DNA of 37,619 nucleotides from Anaerolineae bacterium (GCA_018648655.1 JABGQV010000100.1:1-37619), one strand, 5' to 3'. Positions 15,992 through 25,118 are shown, numbered from the stretch's first letter. Notes: generated by a model not told the origin, from the letters alone. Made by a program: numbers and translations.

Positions 15992-17413
15992 CTAGATCCC
16001 TGCAATTTTAAGGCCATCCTGCAAAATTGCTTCAACCTTATCTTCGTGCATGGTTTCGCAATATACGCGGATAATTGGCTCGGTGCCACTGAAGCGTATT
16101 AGTAGCCAGCCACCATCTTCGAGATGGAACTGGAAGCCATCCACGGTGACGAACTTGGTGACTTTTAGACCGCCTAAAGTTTCGGGGTTTGCTGCTAAGA
16201 TTATGTCAATTTTTTCTTGCTTATTGCCTTTAAATGGTGTGTCGATACGGTTATAGAAATGCTCTCCGCCAACTTTCTCGAAAAGGTCTGCAAGAAGTTC
16301 GGTGGGCTTTTTGCCGGTACGGACAAGAAAATCGAGCATATAGAGACCAGCCAGAATGCCATCGCGCTCAGGAACATTGCCTCGGAAGGCATATCCGCCT
16401 GATTCTTCGCCACCAATAATAGCATTGGTTTCTAGGAATTTAGGGGCAACATATTTGAAGCCCACGCCAGTTTCGACGACGGGGACATCGTAAACTTTTG
16501 CCAGCTTGTTGAGCATGGTGGTCGTAGAAAGTGTTTTTACAATTGTGCCACGATCGCCACGGACTTCGAGCATATAGTAAGCGAGCAAGCCATAGGCGCG
16601 AAGTTGATCTATAAATTCGCCATTTTCATCGCCAAAGCCAACGCGGTCTGCGTCGCCATCGTTGACGAGGAAGATATCGGCGTTGTGGTCTTTGGCGGCC
16701 TGTAAACCAACATCCACATTGGGCGGAATTGGCTCAGGACGAGACATTTCTGGAAAAATGGGATTGCGTTCGTTGTGGATTTCGATGATCTTGGTAGCGC
16801 CACCATTGAGTAAACCAGAGAACCAGCCTGCACCGTTGCCCCACATGGCATCGACAACAACCGTTAAGCCTGCGTCTTTGATGGGTTGGAGGTCAATCAG
16901 TTTTTTGATATGGGTGATATAGTCAATGGTTGAGTCAAAATAGACAATTGTGCCATCTGCTTTGGCTTCATCCATTTTTTTAATCTTGACATCGGCAATA
17001 TCATCTGGGATGAGGGCTTCAATTTTTGTTAGCCCATCGGGGTCAATGGCGCCGCCCATATTATCGCGGACTTTGAAGCCGTTATCGGTAGAAGGATTAT
17101 GAGAAGCGGTCACGTTGACTGCACCAACTGCTTTTTGGGCTACAACTGCGTATGAAATAACAGGGGTAGGAGAAGCATCATCGGTGATATAAACTTTCAA
17201 TCCATTTCCTGCTAAAACTTCGGCGACTGCGGCCGCGAAATCTTCACCTCTGTAGCGTTTATCATGCCCAACGATGACCCATTTGCCTGCATTGCCTTCT
17301 TCGATAAGATAAGATGCGAAACCTTGTGAACAACGACGTACGTTTTCAAAAGTATATTCTTCTGCGACGGCTGCGCGCCAGCCATCTGTGCCAAATTTGA
17401 TTTTAGTAACCAT
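15992..17413 (-). CDS. Phosphohexomutase (phosphoglucomutase/phosphomannomutase family)
   Basis: This 473-residue alpha-D-phosphohexomutase interconverts hexose 1- and 6-phosphates, feeding sugar nucleotide synthesis or glycogen metabolism. All four active-site loops are visible: the phosphoserine loop TASHNPS (Ser104), the metal loop DGDADR (Asp252, Asp254, Asp256), the sugar-binding loop [10 protein letters not shown] (about residue 345), and the phosphate-binding loop [12 protein letters not shown] near the C-terminus. Whether glucose or mannose is preferred cannot be decided from these motifs. The gene starts the minus-strand string that continues with tatD. Its ATG is close to the divergent nnr promoter region. 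Confidence 0.93.
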   Translation of the reverse strand: MVTKIKFGTDGWRAAVAEEYTFENVRRCSQGFASYLIEEGNAGKWVIVGHDKRYRGEDFAAAVAEVLAGNGLKVYITDDASPTPVISYAVVAQKAVGAVNVTASHNPSTDNGFKVRDNMGGAIDPDGLTKIEALIPDDIADVKIKKMDEAKADGTIVYFDSTIDYITHIKKLIDLQPIKDAGLTVVVDAMWGNGAGWFSGLLNGGATKIIEIHNERNPIFPEMSRPEPIPPNVDVGLQAAKDHNADIFLVNDGDADRVGFGDENGEFIDQLRAYGLLAYYMLEVRGDRGTIVKTLSTTTMLNKLAKVYDVPVVETGVGFKYVAPKFLETNAIIGGEESGGYAFRGNVPERDGILAGLYMLDFLVRTGKKPTELLADLFEKVGGEHFYNRIDTPFKGNKQEKIDIILAANPETLGGLKVTKFVTVDGFQFHLEDGGWLLIRFSGTEPIIRVYCETMHEDKVEAILQDGLKIAGI

Positions 17414-17558
17414 TTTTTCCTTTAGAAAAGTGTGTAGAGATTAAATAATGAAAGACAGGAAATCTCAAGCTAATAAGTTTTTGAAATTATGCACTTCTGC
17501 TTCTGCTTTTTTTCTTTTCCTGCTTGAAAGTATTATAACAGGTGGCGGGGGATGCGGG

Positions 17559-17564
17559 TATAAT
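17559..17564 (+). promoter_or_regulatory. Candidate -10 box of nnr
   Basis: A consensus TATAAT lies 35 bases before the nnr start, in the 186-base gap between divergent genes. No good -35 hexamer sits at the usual distance. Confidence 0.4.
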
Positions 17565-17599
17565 GAAAGCAGATAATTATTATGAAAAAGGAATAAATA

Positions 17600-19228
17600 A
17601 TGAAATATATCTCAGTAAAAGAAATGCAGAATATAGATGCTCAAACCGATGCAGTTGGCGGCGTCTCTTTTGCTCAATTAATGGAAAATGCAGGGCGTGG
17701 GATTGCAGATATTATCCTTGAATTGCCTGAAAGCGCAGGAAGTGGAAATGATATTTTTGCACTGGTTGGGCCTGGAAATAATGGTGGCGATGCGCTCGTG
17801 ACTCTCAACTTGCTGGCCGTCGAAGGCTGGGATGTGATAGCCTATCTTTTTAAGCGTAAAGCAGGTGATCCTTTGGTGGCGCGTGTTCAAAAAGCCGGCG
17901 GAAAAATTTTGCTTGCTGAAGAGGATGAAAATTTTGAGGGCCTTAGAGCTTTTACCGCAAAAACTTCTGTTTTTCTAGATGGTTTACTCGGTACTGGCAT
18001 AAAATTACCTTTACGCGAAAATGTAGCCGATTTACTTGCTGCAGCTAGTGATGCCCTCGAAATGATTGAATGGGAACCTTATATTGTGGCTATAGATTGC
18101 CCATCAGGCGTGCATAGTGATACCGGGGAAGTTGCGCCTGAAGCGATTCCCGCAGATATTACAGCAACGATGGCGGCGATTAAATTTGGCTTGCTAAAAT
18201 TGCCCGCTTTCGAGTTATGTGGTGATATTGCGGTCGTGGATATTGGTGTGACTGATAATGTCCCCGATTGGGTTTCAGTGAAAAATTTTGTAGTAGATGA
18301 GTATTATGTCTCTGCCCTTTTACCTGATCGCCCACTTGATGCGCATAAGGGGACTTTCGGTACAGCCCTTATTGCGGCAGGATCGATAAATTATACAGGT
18401 GCGGCACTTTTAGCGGGAAGATCTGCATATAGGGTTGGGGCAGGATTAGTGACTTTGGCAATTCCCTCTCTTTTGCATAGTGCGTTAGCGGGAGAGTTCG
18501 TGGAGCCAACTTGGGTGCTACTGCCGCATAAAATGGGCGTTATTTCAGCAGATGCATCTGCGGTCCTTCTTGAGAATCTTGAACGCGCTAGTGCGCTTCT
18601 TGTTGGACCTGGTTTTGGCATGGAAGAGACAACGCGTGAGTTTATAGAAAATCTGCTTAAGATGAAAAATGCTATGAAGAAGAAGGGTGGGATAGGCTTT
18701 GTACATGGGGAAGAAAAAAAGGAAGAGGAAAAAGAAAGAAAATTACCCCCGCTGGTTTTTGATGCAGATGGGTTGAAACTGCTCGCTCAAATTGAAAAGT
18801 GGTATGAACTAATCCCTGAGACGGCTGTTTTGACACCACACCCTGGTGAGATGGCGGAAATGACTGGGATATCTGTGGAAGATATTCAATCTAATCGCTT
18901 GGAGATTGCACGTGAATATGCTCAAAAATGGAATCACGTTGTGGTGCTAAAGGGAGCGTTTACGGTTATCGCCGCTTCAAACGGGGAGACTTTTACTATC
19001 CCTGTAGCAAGCCCTGCATTGGCTCGTGCTGGCTCTGGTGATGTCTTGGCAGGTTTGATTGTTGGTCTTCGCGCACAAGGATTGAGCGCGGTCGAATCTG
19101 CTCTTGTGGGGTCTTGGGTACATGCCCAAGCCGGGATTACGGCGGGGGAAATGATTGGTTCAGATGCTTCTGTTTTAGCAAGTGATATTGTAGATTTTGT
19201 ACCAAATATTTTGGCAGATTTGTTTTAA
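17600..19228 (+). CDS. nnr: Bifunctional NAD(P)H-hydrate epimerase/dehydratase
   Basis: Repairs damaged nicotinamide cofactors: the N-terminal domain epimerises R- and S-NAD(P)HX, and the C-terminal ribokinase-fold domain dehydrates S-NAD(P)HX using ADP or ATP. The epimerase part shows ENAGRG, GPGNNGGDALV (about 53-63) and CPSGVHSDTG. The dehydratase part shows HKGTFG, LTPHPGEMAEMTG, VLKG and ARAGSGDVLAG with the catalytic Asp. Residues about 354-381 are an extra Lys/Glu-rich stretch (KKEEEKERK region) from a strongly purine-rich DNA segment (18661-18750), likely a disordered loop that expanded by slippage. The ATG is preceded by AAAAAGGA at good spacing. It is a single-gene transcript, divergent from the phosphohexomutase gene and convergent with the SPFH gene. 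Confidence 0.94.
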   Translation: MKYISVKEMQNIDAQTDAVGGVSFAQLMENAGRGIADIILELPESAGSGNDIFALVGPGNNGGDALVTLNLLAVEGWDVIAYLFKRKAGDPLVARVQKAGGKILLAEEDENFEGLRAFTAKTSVFLDGLLGTGIKLPLRENVADLLAAASDALEMIEWEPYIVAIDCPSGVHSDTGEVAPEAIPADITATMAAIKFGLLKLPAFELCGDIAVVDIGVTDNVPDWVSVKNFVVDEYYVSALLPDRPLDAHKGTFGTALIAAGSINYTGAALLAGRSAYRVGAGLVTLAIPSLLHSALAGEFVEPTWVLLPHKMGVISADASAVLLENLERASALLVGPGFGMEETTREFIENLLKMKNAMKKKGGIGFVHGEEKKEEEKERKLPPLVFDADGLKLLAQIEKWYELIPETAVLTPHPGEMAEMTGISVEDIQSNRLEIAREYAQKWNHVVVLKGAFTVIAASNGETFTIPVASPALARAGSGDVLAGLIVGLRAQGLSAVESALVGSWVHAQAGITAGEMIGSDASVLASDIVDFVPNILADLF

Positions 19229-19322
19229 GGTTCAAAATTTGAGCAAAAAATGACTTTAGGGAAATGATGATTAAGGGCAATCAAGATTAGATTACGTATG
19301 TTGCGGTTCTTCATCTAAATAA

Positions 19323-19356
19323 AAAAGGTCGTTCTCGATTTTGAGAACGACCTTTT
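19323..19356. terminator. Bidirectional terminator between nnr and SPFH gene
   Basis: The stem AAAAGGTCGTTCTC pairs with GAGAACGACCTTTT around a six-base loop. A-rich and T-rich flanks allow termination in both directions, matching the convergent genes. Confidence 0.9.
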
Positions 19357-19378
19357 GCTTTGAACTTTCTGATCTCTT

Positions 19379-20428
19379 TTATTCGTTTAGGAATTTTTCT
19401 AGTGATGCTTTGCTGATTCTGTAGGCATTGCCGAGTTTCTTTGCTTTCAAATCACCAGCGGTGATGGCTGCCATTACATCTTCTTGTGATACTTTTAGAA
19501 TGCCAGCAACATCTGCGGGGGTCATGACAGAAGGCATTCCGCCACTTGCAGCAGCGGGAGCAGCAGGTGCTGCTTGTTGTCGTTGCGCTGCGCCAGATGT
19601 GGCATTTTGCATGAGGTTGCCAATGCCCATACCAGCACCAATACCGGCTGTGAGACCAGCACCGCCACCTTCGTTATTTGCGGCATCGCGCATGGCATCT
19701 GCGGCTTGAAGTTGGGTATAAACATTCATATCGAGCATGCCCATATCGCGTAGTTCTTGTGCCGATTTGGAGGAAGGTTTCAAGCTGCCAATATAGAAAG
19801 ATTTAAGGGTTAAGCCGAGTGCGGCAAAATCTGGTTGCGCTTTTGCGCGTACGCCTGCACCGAGTTCTTCGGTGAGACCAATCAGCTCGAGCACATTGCT
19901 TTTTGCGCCTGTTTCACCGAGCAAATCGGCAAATTTTGAGAGCAACATAGTGCGCAGACGATCGTCAATATCGTCCATATCGTAGGAGCTTTGATTGCCA
20001 ACAACTTGGGTTACGAATTGTTGTGGGTCGCTAACTTCGATGGAATATGAGCCAAAACCTTGTAAAAGTGCCACACCCAAGCCAACACCAGGATTTCGTA
20101 CGATAATGGGTTGCGGTGTGCCCCATTTCAGGTCGGCAAATTCTTTCATTGAGACAAAATAGACCTCGGCCGGGAAAGGTGTGCGGTCGTTGAAGGCTTT
20201 GCCAATAAAATCTGTGATTAGGGGGATATTGGCGGTGGCAATGGTATGCCGCCCTGGCCCAAATTTATCTAGTGCTTGCCCATCACGGAAGAAAACCGCA
20301 TTTTGAGATTCGCGTACAATTACTTGCGAGCCAACTCTATAATCACCGATTCCCTTTTCTGGGAAGCGATGTACGATTTCATTTTCCATTTCATTGGGGT
20401 ATTCAATAACATCAAAAATTCGAGCCAT
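19379..20428 (-). CDS. SPFH-domain protein with C-terminal excisionase-like HTH
   Basis: This 349-residue cytoplasmic protein has an SPFH/band-7-like domain (about 25-235) of the COG4260 'virion core protein-like' group, recognisable from the opening IEYPNEMENEIVHRFP and from SQVIVRESQNAVFFRDG and FGPGRHT. A Gly-rich segment (about 252-280) and an Ala/Pro/Gln-rich linker (about 281-300) follow. The last 49 residues (301-349) form a helix-turn-helix of the excisionase/MerR type (MTPADVAGILKVSQEDV with GNAYRISKASLEKFL). Relatives often end in a zinc ribbon, so an HTH is a notable swap; such domains can bind DNA or proteins. No signal peptide or transmembrane helix is evident. GGAGAAGAAA precedes the ATG. 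The function is unknown. Confidence 0.8.
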   Translation of the reverse strand: MARIFDVIEYPNEMENEIVHRFPEKGIGDYRVGSQVIVRESQNAVFFRDGQALDKFGPGRHTIATANIPLITDFIGKAFNDRTPFPAEVYFVSMKEFADLKWGTPQPIIVRNPGVGLGVALLQGFGSYSIEVSDPQQFVTQVVGNQSSYDMDDIDDRLRTMLLSKFADLLGETGAKSNVLELIGLTEELGAGVRAKAQPDFAALGLTLKSFYIGSLKPSSKSAQELRDMGMLDMNVYTQLQAADAMRDAANNEGGGAGLTAGIGAGMGIGNLMQNATSGAAQRQQAAPAAPAAASGGMPSVMTPADVAGILKVSQEDVMAAITAGDLKAKKLGNAYRISKASLEKFLNE

Positions 20429-20544
20429 TTTCTTCTCCTTTTTATAAGCGATAATAACTATCTTATTATAGCGTATTTTTAATGGCTAATCTCTATCATT
20501 AGGAAGGAGATTATTACACCGAAAGTACTGGTCATAATGAGCCC

Positions 20545-21336
20545 TTATTTGCTCATCTTTTCACCCGTTCCGCCATGTCTTATCATCAAAATTTCGGCCA
20601 TAATGCTGATGGCGATTTCCTCTGGCGTTTCTGCTTCTATTTCTAGACCGATGGGAGAGTGGACGCGTTTCAGTTCTTTTTTATCCACGCCTCGAGCGCG
20701 TGTCAACTTGATTGCCTCTAACCAGCGTTTTTTTGACCCGATCACGCCAATATAGGCGGCTTGGCTCTTTAATAAGTCAGGAAGGGCAAGTGAATCTACG
20801 TCTGCGCCGCGTGTTGCCATGACCACAAAGGTCTGTGCATTAATATGAACCTTTTCGGCGATTTCTTCCATTTCGATGGCTAAATATTCATCCCCGCCAG
20901 GGATATGCTCTGGCGTGCAAAATTCGGGTTTATCTTCCACGATGACCACCCGATAATCGAGCCATTTGGCGAGATGGGCTACGGCCTTCCCCACATGACC
21001 TGCACCAATTAATAAAAGAGTTGCTTTTGGCAAAATAGGCTCCACAAAAACCTCCACTGTGCCGCCACAAACACCGGCATCGCCTTGAGCGGGATCGTTC
21101 ATCTGATAGGTGAGATAGCGTGCTTCACCATCTTGCATGGATTCTAACGCCCCAGCATGGACGCGTCTTTCTAGCTCTCCGCCGCCCACTGTGCCGAGGG
21201 TTTTTCCGTTGGCGTAAACGAGCATTTTGCTTGTTCCGTGGCGAGGGGTTGAGCCGTGACTGCGGACGATGGTTGCGAGTGCCGCAACTTGTGATTTTTC
21301 TTCAATTTCTGCAAGTGCTTGGTATATTCTTTTCAT
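20545..21336 (-). CDS. xdhC: XdhC/CoxI-family molybdenum hydroxylase maturation factor
   Basis: Members of this family bind molybdenum cofactor and sulfurate or insert it into xanthine-dehydrogenase-type enzymes. The N-terminal XdhC/CoxI part has SHGSTPRHGTSKMLV and GTVGGGELE, and the C-terminal Rossmann part has LLIGAGHVGKAVAHLA and YIGVIGSKKR. The open frame reaches back to a TTG at 21375, but ATG at 21336 is preceded by GGAAA at suitable spacing and gives MKRIYQALAEIEEK, a usual family start, so I chose it (263 residues). The gene follows the pyrophosphatase gene by about 50 bases on the same strand. Its probable client is the XdhD-like enzyme about 8 kb away, but that lies in a different transcription unit. 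Confidence 0.88.
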   Translation of the reverse strand: MKRIYQALAEIEEKSQVAALATIVRSHGSTPRHGTSKMLVYANGKTLGTVGGGELERRVHAGALESMQDGEARYLTYQMNDPAQGDAGVCGGTVEVFVEPILPKATLLLIGAGHVGKAVAHLAKWLDYRVVIVEDKPEFCTPEHIPGGDEYLAIEMEEIAEKVHINAQTFVVMATRGADVDSLALPDLLKSQAAYIGVIGSKKRWLEAIKLTRARGVDKKELKRVHSPIGLEIEAETPEEIAISIMAEILMIRHGGTGEKMSK

Positions 21337-21387
21337 ATTTTTTCCATTTTCTGGTTTGTTACTTATCACGTCCAATCTTCAAGTTTT

Positions 21388-22731
21388 TTATCGCTCCAAC
21401 AAGCCCAAAACACCCGGCAACAACTGCTTCTTCCGCGAAACGACACCCTTTGCCAGGCGCGTGCCATCTGGTTGGCGTGGGTAGGGTAGGTCGCTTAGCT
21501 CGGAGGGGGCTTCCACGATCAGCAGTCGGCTGGAGCCGCGCACCACATCTGTAACCATCAGCATCGCAAAATCGACGGCTTTTTTAGCGCGTAAATCTTC
21601 AAGGGCAATTTTTAATTTCTTTAAATATTTAGCCAGTTGTTGCAAGTCGGTCACTTCGGCTTGGGCAACTGCAAATCTATAATTGCCACCTTCGTAGAGC
21701 TTCATATCGGTAGAGACAATTTCTTCGGGGGTGCGTGAGGAGAGTCCTGCCCCTGCGCTCAGAATTTGCTCGCCGTAGCTTTGCACCGTCTCGCCTTCAA
21801 GGGGACCACCATGCACAAATGCCCAGCGCCCTAATCTTTTGGCGGCGGCTTTATCTCTTTCGGTCGTGGTTGGAGAGGTCAGAATTAGTGTGTCTGAAAG
21901 TAAGCCCGCTAGCAAAAGTCCCGCAATTCTGGGGGGCGCGCTTAGCCCGGCTTCTTCAATTTTTTCAGAAACGAGCGTGCTGGTGCTACCCACAATATCG
22001 ACTGTGAAGCGAATCGGGACATGCGTAGAAGGATTGCCCAAACGGTGATGATCGAGAATCTCGATTAACTCTGCTTCTTCGAGATGTGCTAAAGCCTGCC
22101 GTGCTTCATTATGGTCTACCATAATAATTTTAAGGCGGGGCGGGTTTAATGCATCCCGTTGGCGACAAACGCCTTTATAAACGCCATTTTCGTTCACCAC
22201 GAAAAAATGATCTCCTTCGTAGCGTAAAAGTCGTGAAATAGAATCTCGAATCCGTCCGCTGGCTTTAAGTTGAGGCACATCCATATTGCAGGCTTCTCGG
22301 CAAGGCGCGTCTAGAAGATCGGAGATTTTCATCTCTTGTTTTTTGCTATGCGCGCCGACCACTTCACCCATGTAGGCAAAAATACTGCCGCCTGTAATCA
22401 AGCCAAAGGGCTTCCCGTCTGCATCCACAACGGGAGCAACTCCACCCGTGCGCGAAGCGATTGCCCACGCTTCTCGTAGTGGCGCGTCTGGGTCGGTCGT
22501 ATCCAGTCGGCGCACCAGAGTCTCAAATCTAGGGGAAGCATCGTTTAGCAAAATTGGCGCATCTAATCCCAGATGTTTCAGCACCCACGCTGTCTGCATA
22601 TTTAATGTTCCCGCCCGTGCGGCCAGCACAGCGCTATCGTCGCGTTCATTTAGCAACCAAGCGTAGCCCGTTGCTGCTGCGATGGTATCGGTATCGGGGT
22701 TGATATGTCCAATCACATAAGTTTTGCTCAT
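21388..22731 (-). CDS. ppaC: Manganese-dependent (family II) inorganic pyrophosphatase with CBS domains
   Basis: Cytoplasmic DHH-family pyrophosphatase that hydrolyses pyrophosphate and pulls biosynthetic reactions forward. The metal site is visible in GHINPDTDT (His9, Asp13, Asp15), in VDHNE and in the LDHHRLG signature. The C-terminal DHHA2 domain ends with the substrate-binding SRKKQ motif. At 447 residues it is longer than the ~310-residue basic form; the extra part (about 70-190) is a CBS-domain pair, as in the known CBS-pyrophosphatases controlled by adenine nucleotides. No DRTGG domain is evident. The leader contains a long copy of repeat family A/D, and a GAGG in it serves as ribosome site. 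Confidence 0.93.
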   Translation of the reverse strand: MSKTYVIGHINPDTDTIAAATGYAWLLNERDDSAVLAARAGTLNMQTAWVLKHLGLDAPILLNDASPRFETLVRRLDTTDPDAPLREAWAIASRTGGVAPVVDADGKPFGLITGGSIFAYMGEVVGAHSKKQEMKISDLLDAPCREACNMDVPQLKASGRIRDSISRLLRYEGDHFFVVNENGVYKGVCRQRDALNPPRLKIIMVDHNEARQALAHLEEAELIEILDHHRLGNPSTHVPIRFTVDIVGSTSTLVSEKIEEAGLSAPPRIAGLLLAGLLSDTLILTSPTTTERDKAAAKRLGRWAFVHGGPLEGETVQSYGEQILSAGAGLSSRTPEEIVSTDMKLYEGGNYRFAVAQAEVTDLQQLAKYLKKLKIALEDLRAKKAVDFAMLMVTDVVRGSSRLLIVEAPSELSDLPYPRQPDGTRLAKGVVSRKKQLLPGVLGLLER

Positions 22732-22738
22732 TGTTCAG

Positions 22739-22842
22739 TCCTCAGGCTTTAGATTTCAGATTTTAGCCATTTTCCCCTAATTTCCATTTGTAGAATTTGG
22801 GGATGCGAAGCAGTTTTTTCTAGATGCCCTTCAGGGCAGAGG
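22739..22842 (-). repeat. Long repeat (families A+D) in spacer before the pyrophosphatase gene
   Basis: The order of blocks is CCTCAGGCTTTAG, TTTCCCCTAATTTCC, TTGTAGAATTTGGGGATGCG, AAGCAGTTTT and AGATGCCCTTCAGGGCAGAG. The same blocks in the same order fill the next spacer at 23789-23893. The last block matches the hairpin of the copies in tatD and recQ. Confidence 0.8.
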
Positions 22843-22892
22843 GGCTGGTTTCAGCATATTTTCTATATATCGATTTAGTTATTTGATTTCCA

Positions 22893-23786
22893 TCAGGGCA
22901 GCGGCTGTTTATAAAAACGCTGGGTGGGGTAGGCCAGCTCAATATCTGGCGCAGCGGCAAGGACAATCAGGATATTTTCCCAAATTGTGCTGGCAGAGCT
23001 GCGGCGGAGGCGTGGCTTGCACAGGTAGCGGATGGTGAGTAATACCCCGCTTTCTTGTACAGAAGTGTAGACAATGGGCGTGGTTCTGCCCGTTTTAAGC
23101 ATGAAATTTCCGGGCACCTGCATACCAGAGTCAGTAACTTTTCCTGCATCGGATTGATTGAATTCGCTGGCTATTTTTGAAAGCGTTTTCTTGGCTTTTC
23201 TCCAATCACTTTCAAAAGTGATCAATACTTCGAGTTCGTTCCAGATATATTGGAAGCCATGTGAATAATTGCTCAAGATGCTGGTAAAGATAATGCCGTT
23301 GGGGATATGCAATACGCGCCCAGTAGATTGGTCGGCGTTGACCCAATTTCCGATTTCCATGATTGAGAACTGGAAAATACCTAGGTCGATCACATCGCCA
23401 GCAACATCGTTGATTTCGATTCGGTCGCCTACGTCGAAGGGCTTACGAGCAAGAATATATATCCAGCCAACGATATTCATTAGTGGGTCTTTCAGTGCAA
23501 TCGCGATACCCGCCGAGAGCAGCCCCAAAAAGGTGACCACGGTCTCCATCCCTGTTAGCCAAATTCTCCCAATTGCAATCAGTCCGATAATAAAGCTTAA
23601 ATATCCGATTCCTTTTTGCAATTGGTAGCGGTACTCGACAGTCTTGGCCGCCTTCTTCGAGATACTCACAAGTAAACGCTGGATAAGCCAGAGTATCATG
23701 ATCGTGAGCAGGGTTTCAAATAAATTGCCTTGAATAACAGGTGTTACCCCCATTGAATTTTCGAGCCAGATAATGATATTTTCCAT
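22893..23786 (-). CDS. MscS-family small-conductance mechanosensitive channel
   Basis: This 297-residue inner-membrane channel opens under membrane tension to release solutes after osmotic downshock. There are about three hydrophobic helices in the first 115 residues; the third has the small-residue pore pattern (TFLGLLSAGIAIALKDPLMN) typical of MscS TM3. The beta domain follows with KPFDVGDRIEINDVAGDV and the family mark IPNG. The C-terminal alpha/beta domain is present and ends shortly after. It is a minimal MscS without extra N-terminal helices. It sits in a minus-strand string between the deacetylase-like lipoprotein and the pyrophosphatase; both adjoining spacers carry repeat A/D, and the upstream one supplies GAGG before the ATG. 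Confidence 0.9.
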   Translation of the reverse strand: MENIIIWLENSMGVTPVIQGNLFETLLTIMILWLIQRLLVSISKKAAKTVEYRYQLQKGIGYLSFIIGLIAIGRIWLTGMETVVTFLGLLSAGIAIALKDPLMNIVGWIYILARKPFDVGDRIEINDVAGDVIDLGIFQFSIMEIGNWVNADQSTGRVLHIPNGIIFTSILSNYSHGFQYIWNELEVLITFESDWRKAKKTLSKIASEFNQSDAGKVTDSGMQVPGNFMLKTGRTTPIVYTSVQESGVLLTIRYLCKPRLRRSSASTIWENILIVLAAAPDIELAYPTQRFYKQPLP

Positions 23787-23788
23787 TT

Positions 23789-23893
23789 AGACCTCAGACG
23801 TTAGGTTTTTCTCCCCTGAATTCCGTTTGTAGAATTTGGAGGATGCGAAGCAGTTTCTCTTCCAGATGTCCGCTAGGACAGAGGGGGTGATAG
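23789..23893 (-). repeat. Long repeat (families A+D) in spacer before the MscS gene
   Basis: Blocks CCTCAGACGTTAGG, TCTCCCCTGAATTCCG, TTGTAGAATTTGGAGGATGC, GAAGCAGTTTCTCT and AGATGTCCGCTAGGACAGAG match the copy at 22739-22842 in order and orientation. The final hairpin pairs GTCC with GGAC here and GCCC with GGGC in the other copy, so pairing is kept. Confidence 0.8.
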
Positions 23894-23903
23894 AGGGGCA
23901 AAA

Positions 23904-25091
23904 TTACCTCATATCAAAAGTATATCCTTCCAGGAGATATACACCCTTTGGGCACGTTTCACTCGTGATAGACACCTGAATCGTATCTTGAAGATAGTTC
24001 TCGTCATCAACTTGCTCGGCATCAAGCGGGCCCACCGCGCAGCTTACCGGCGTTGGAAACTCGTTTTGATGCTCAACCAAATATTCCACCGCCTCGGGTG
24101 GCATTGCAATGCGTGGAATTCGCATTGTGTCAAATTCTGGGGCATAAGGTGGTGCCATAAATTTAGCGCCGTTAATAAGCCAATCAATATCAAAAACCGC
24201 CAGCATAGGGTCGCCTTCGGGAGTGATGTAATTCACCATCGCATTATATGCGCCCCCGAGGGGCCAATAGCCAAAAGGAATGGCGAACATATTTCCCAAA
24301 TCGGGGATTAAATCTTCGCGCCCTGCATTTTTGAGCAATTGCCGCAAGAAAATATCGTTTTGCTCTAGCTCCCAAAAGATGCCTTGGGCATTGCTTTTAT
24401 CGAAACGAGCATGGGTATAAGAGTGATTATAAACGCGGGCATCATTTTCTATGGACCATATAATTGTTTTCGCGAGTTCATCTCTCCACTTTCCTTCAAG
24501 GTCGCCTTCGGCATAATATTTATCACCGAGATTAGCAAATAAAGTCCACTTGAATCCAAATTCTGGGTGCGCTTGGCCATAATCCCATGCCAATGCAAGC
24601 CCTGTTTCAGAGCGTGGCTCGCCATTTTCGTCCATACGAATCTGATTATTATAGAAAAGATCGTCCATCGTGAAAACCAAAGGCCTTCGCCCCACTGGCA
24701 CATATAAATCTCCCTTAATCCAATCTTCGAGATGGATGAGCGTAAAACCTGCCTGATTGAGTGCGTCTAAGCCTGCTATAAAATCTTCCATTCTAATTTT
24801 ATGGTCAGTGGATTGCTTTGACGTATTCGGTGCAAATTGATGATAATTAATAATAGGAACGCGGGCATCTTCTACCCATATAAGTGCATCTAAGAAAAAG
24901 GGAATTTCAGTTGGGGTAGGGATGGGTGTTTCTGTTTTTGTGGGGATGGTCGCTTGTGTTTTTGCAATGCTTGTTTTAGCGATCTCAAAGGCCATCGCCT
25001 CAATATCAACGGGGATGGCCGTTGGCTCGGCCGGCATTGCGCTACAAGCTGTGAAAAGTAGCAAAGTGAAGAAAATCAGGTATTTTTTCAT
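23904..25091 (-). CDS. Polysaccharide deacetylase-like lipoprotein
   Basis: This 395-residue exported lipoprotein has a signal peptide ending in FTAC with lipid-bearing Cys16, then a Pro/Thr-rich linker to about residue 65. The rest resembles a NodB-type carbohydrate esterase: PIINYHQF, the metal/acid motif as FTMDD (about 139-143), and the metal motif HSYTH (about 222-226). Likely action is removal of acetyl groups from cell-surface or extracellular glycans, but the substrate is unknown and the domain is divergent. The ATG has no Shine-Dalgarno; an extended -10 box (TGATATAAT) lies six bases before it, so the mRNA may be leaderless. It follows recQ by 27 bases on the same strand. Confidence 0.82.
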   Translation of the reverse strand: MKKYLIFFTLLLFTACSAMPAEPTAIPVDIEAMAFEIAKTSIAKTQATIPTKTETPIPTPTEIPFFLDALIWVEDARVPIINYHQFAPNTSKQSTDHKIRMEDFIAGLDALNQAGFTLIHLEDWIKGDLYVPVGRRPLVFTMDDLFYNNQIRMDENGEPRSETGLALAWDYGQAHPEFGFKWTLFANLGDKYYAEGDLEGKWRDELAKTIIWSIENDARVYNHSYTHARFDKSNAQGIFWELEQNDIFLRQLLKNAGREDLIPDLGNMFAIPFGYWPLGGAYNAMVNYITPEGDPMLAVFDIDWLINGAKFMAPPYAPEFDTMRIPRIAMPPEAVEYLVEHQNEFPTPVSCAVGPLDAEQVDDENYLQDTIQVSITSETCPKGVYLLEGYTFDMR

Positions 25092-25097
25092 AGATGA

Positions 25098-25103
25098 ATT
25101 ATA
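25098..25103 (-). promoter_or_regulatory. Extended -10 promoter for a leaderless transcript
   Basis: On the minus strand TGATATAAT (TGn plus consensus -10) ends six bases before the ATG of the deacetylase-like gene. That spacing places the start of transcription at or next to the A of the ATG. There is no good -35 box, as is common with extended -10 promoters. Confidence 0.5.
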
Positions 25104-25118
25104 TCACTGGGGCACTTT

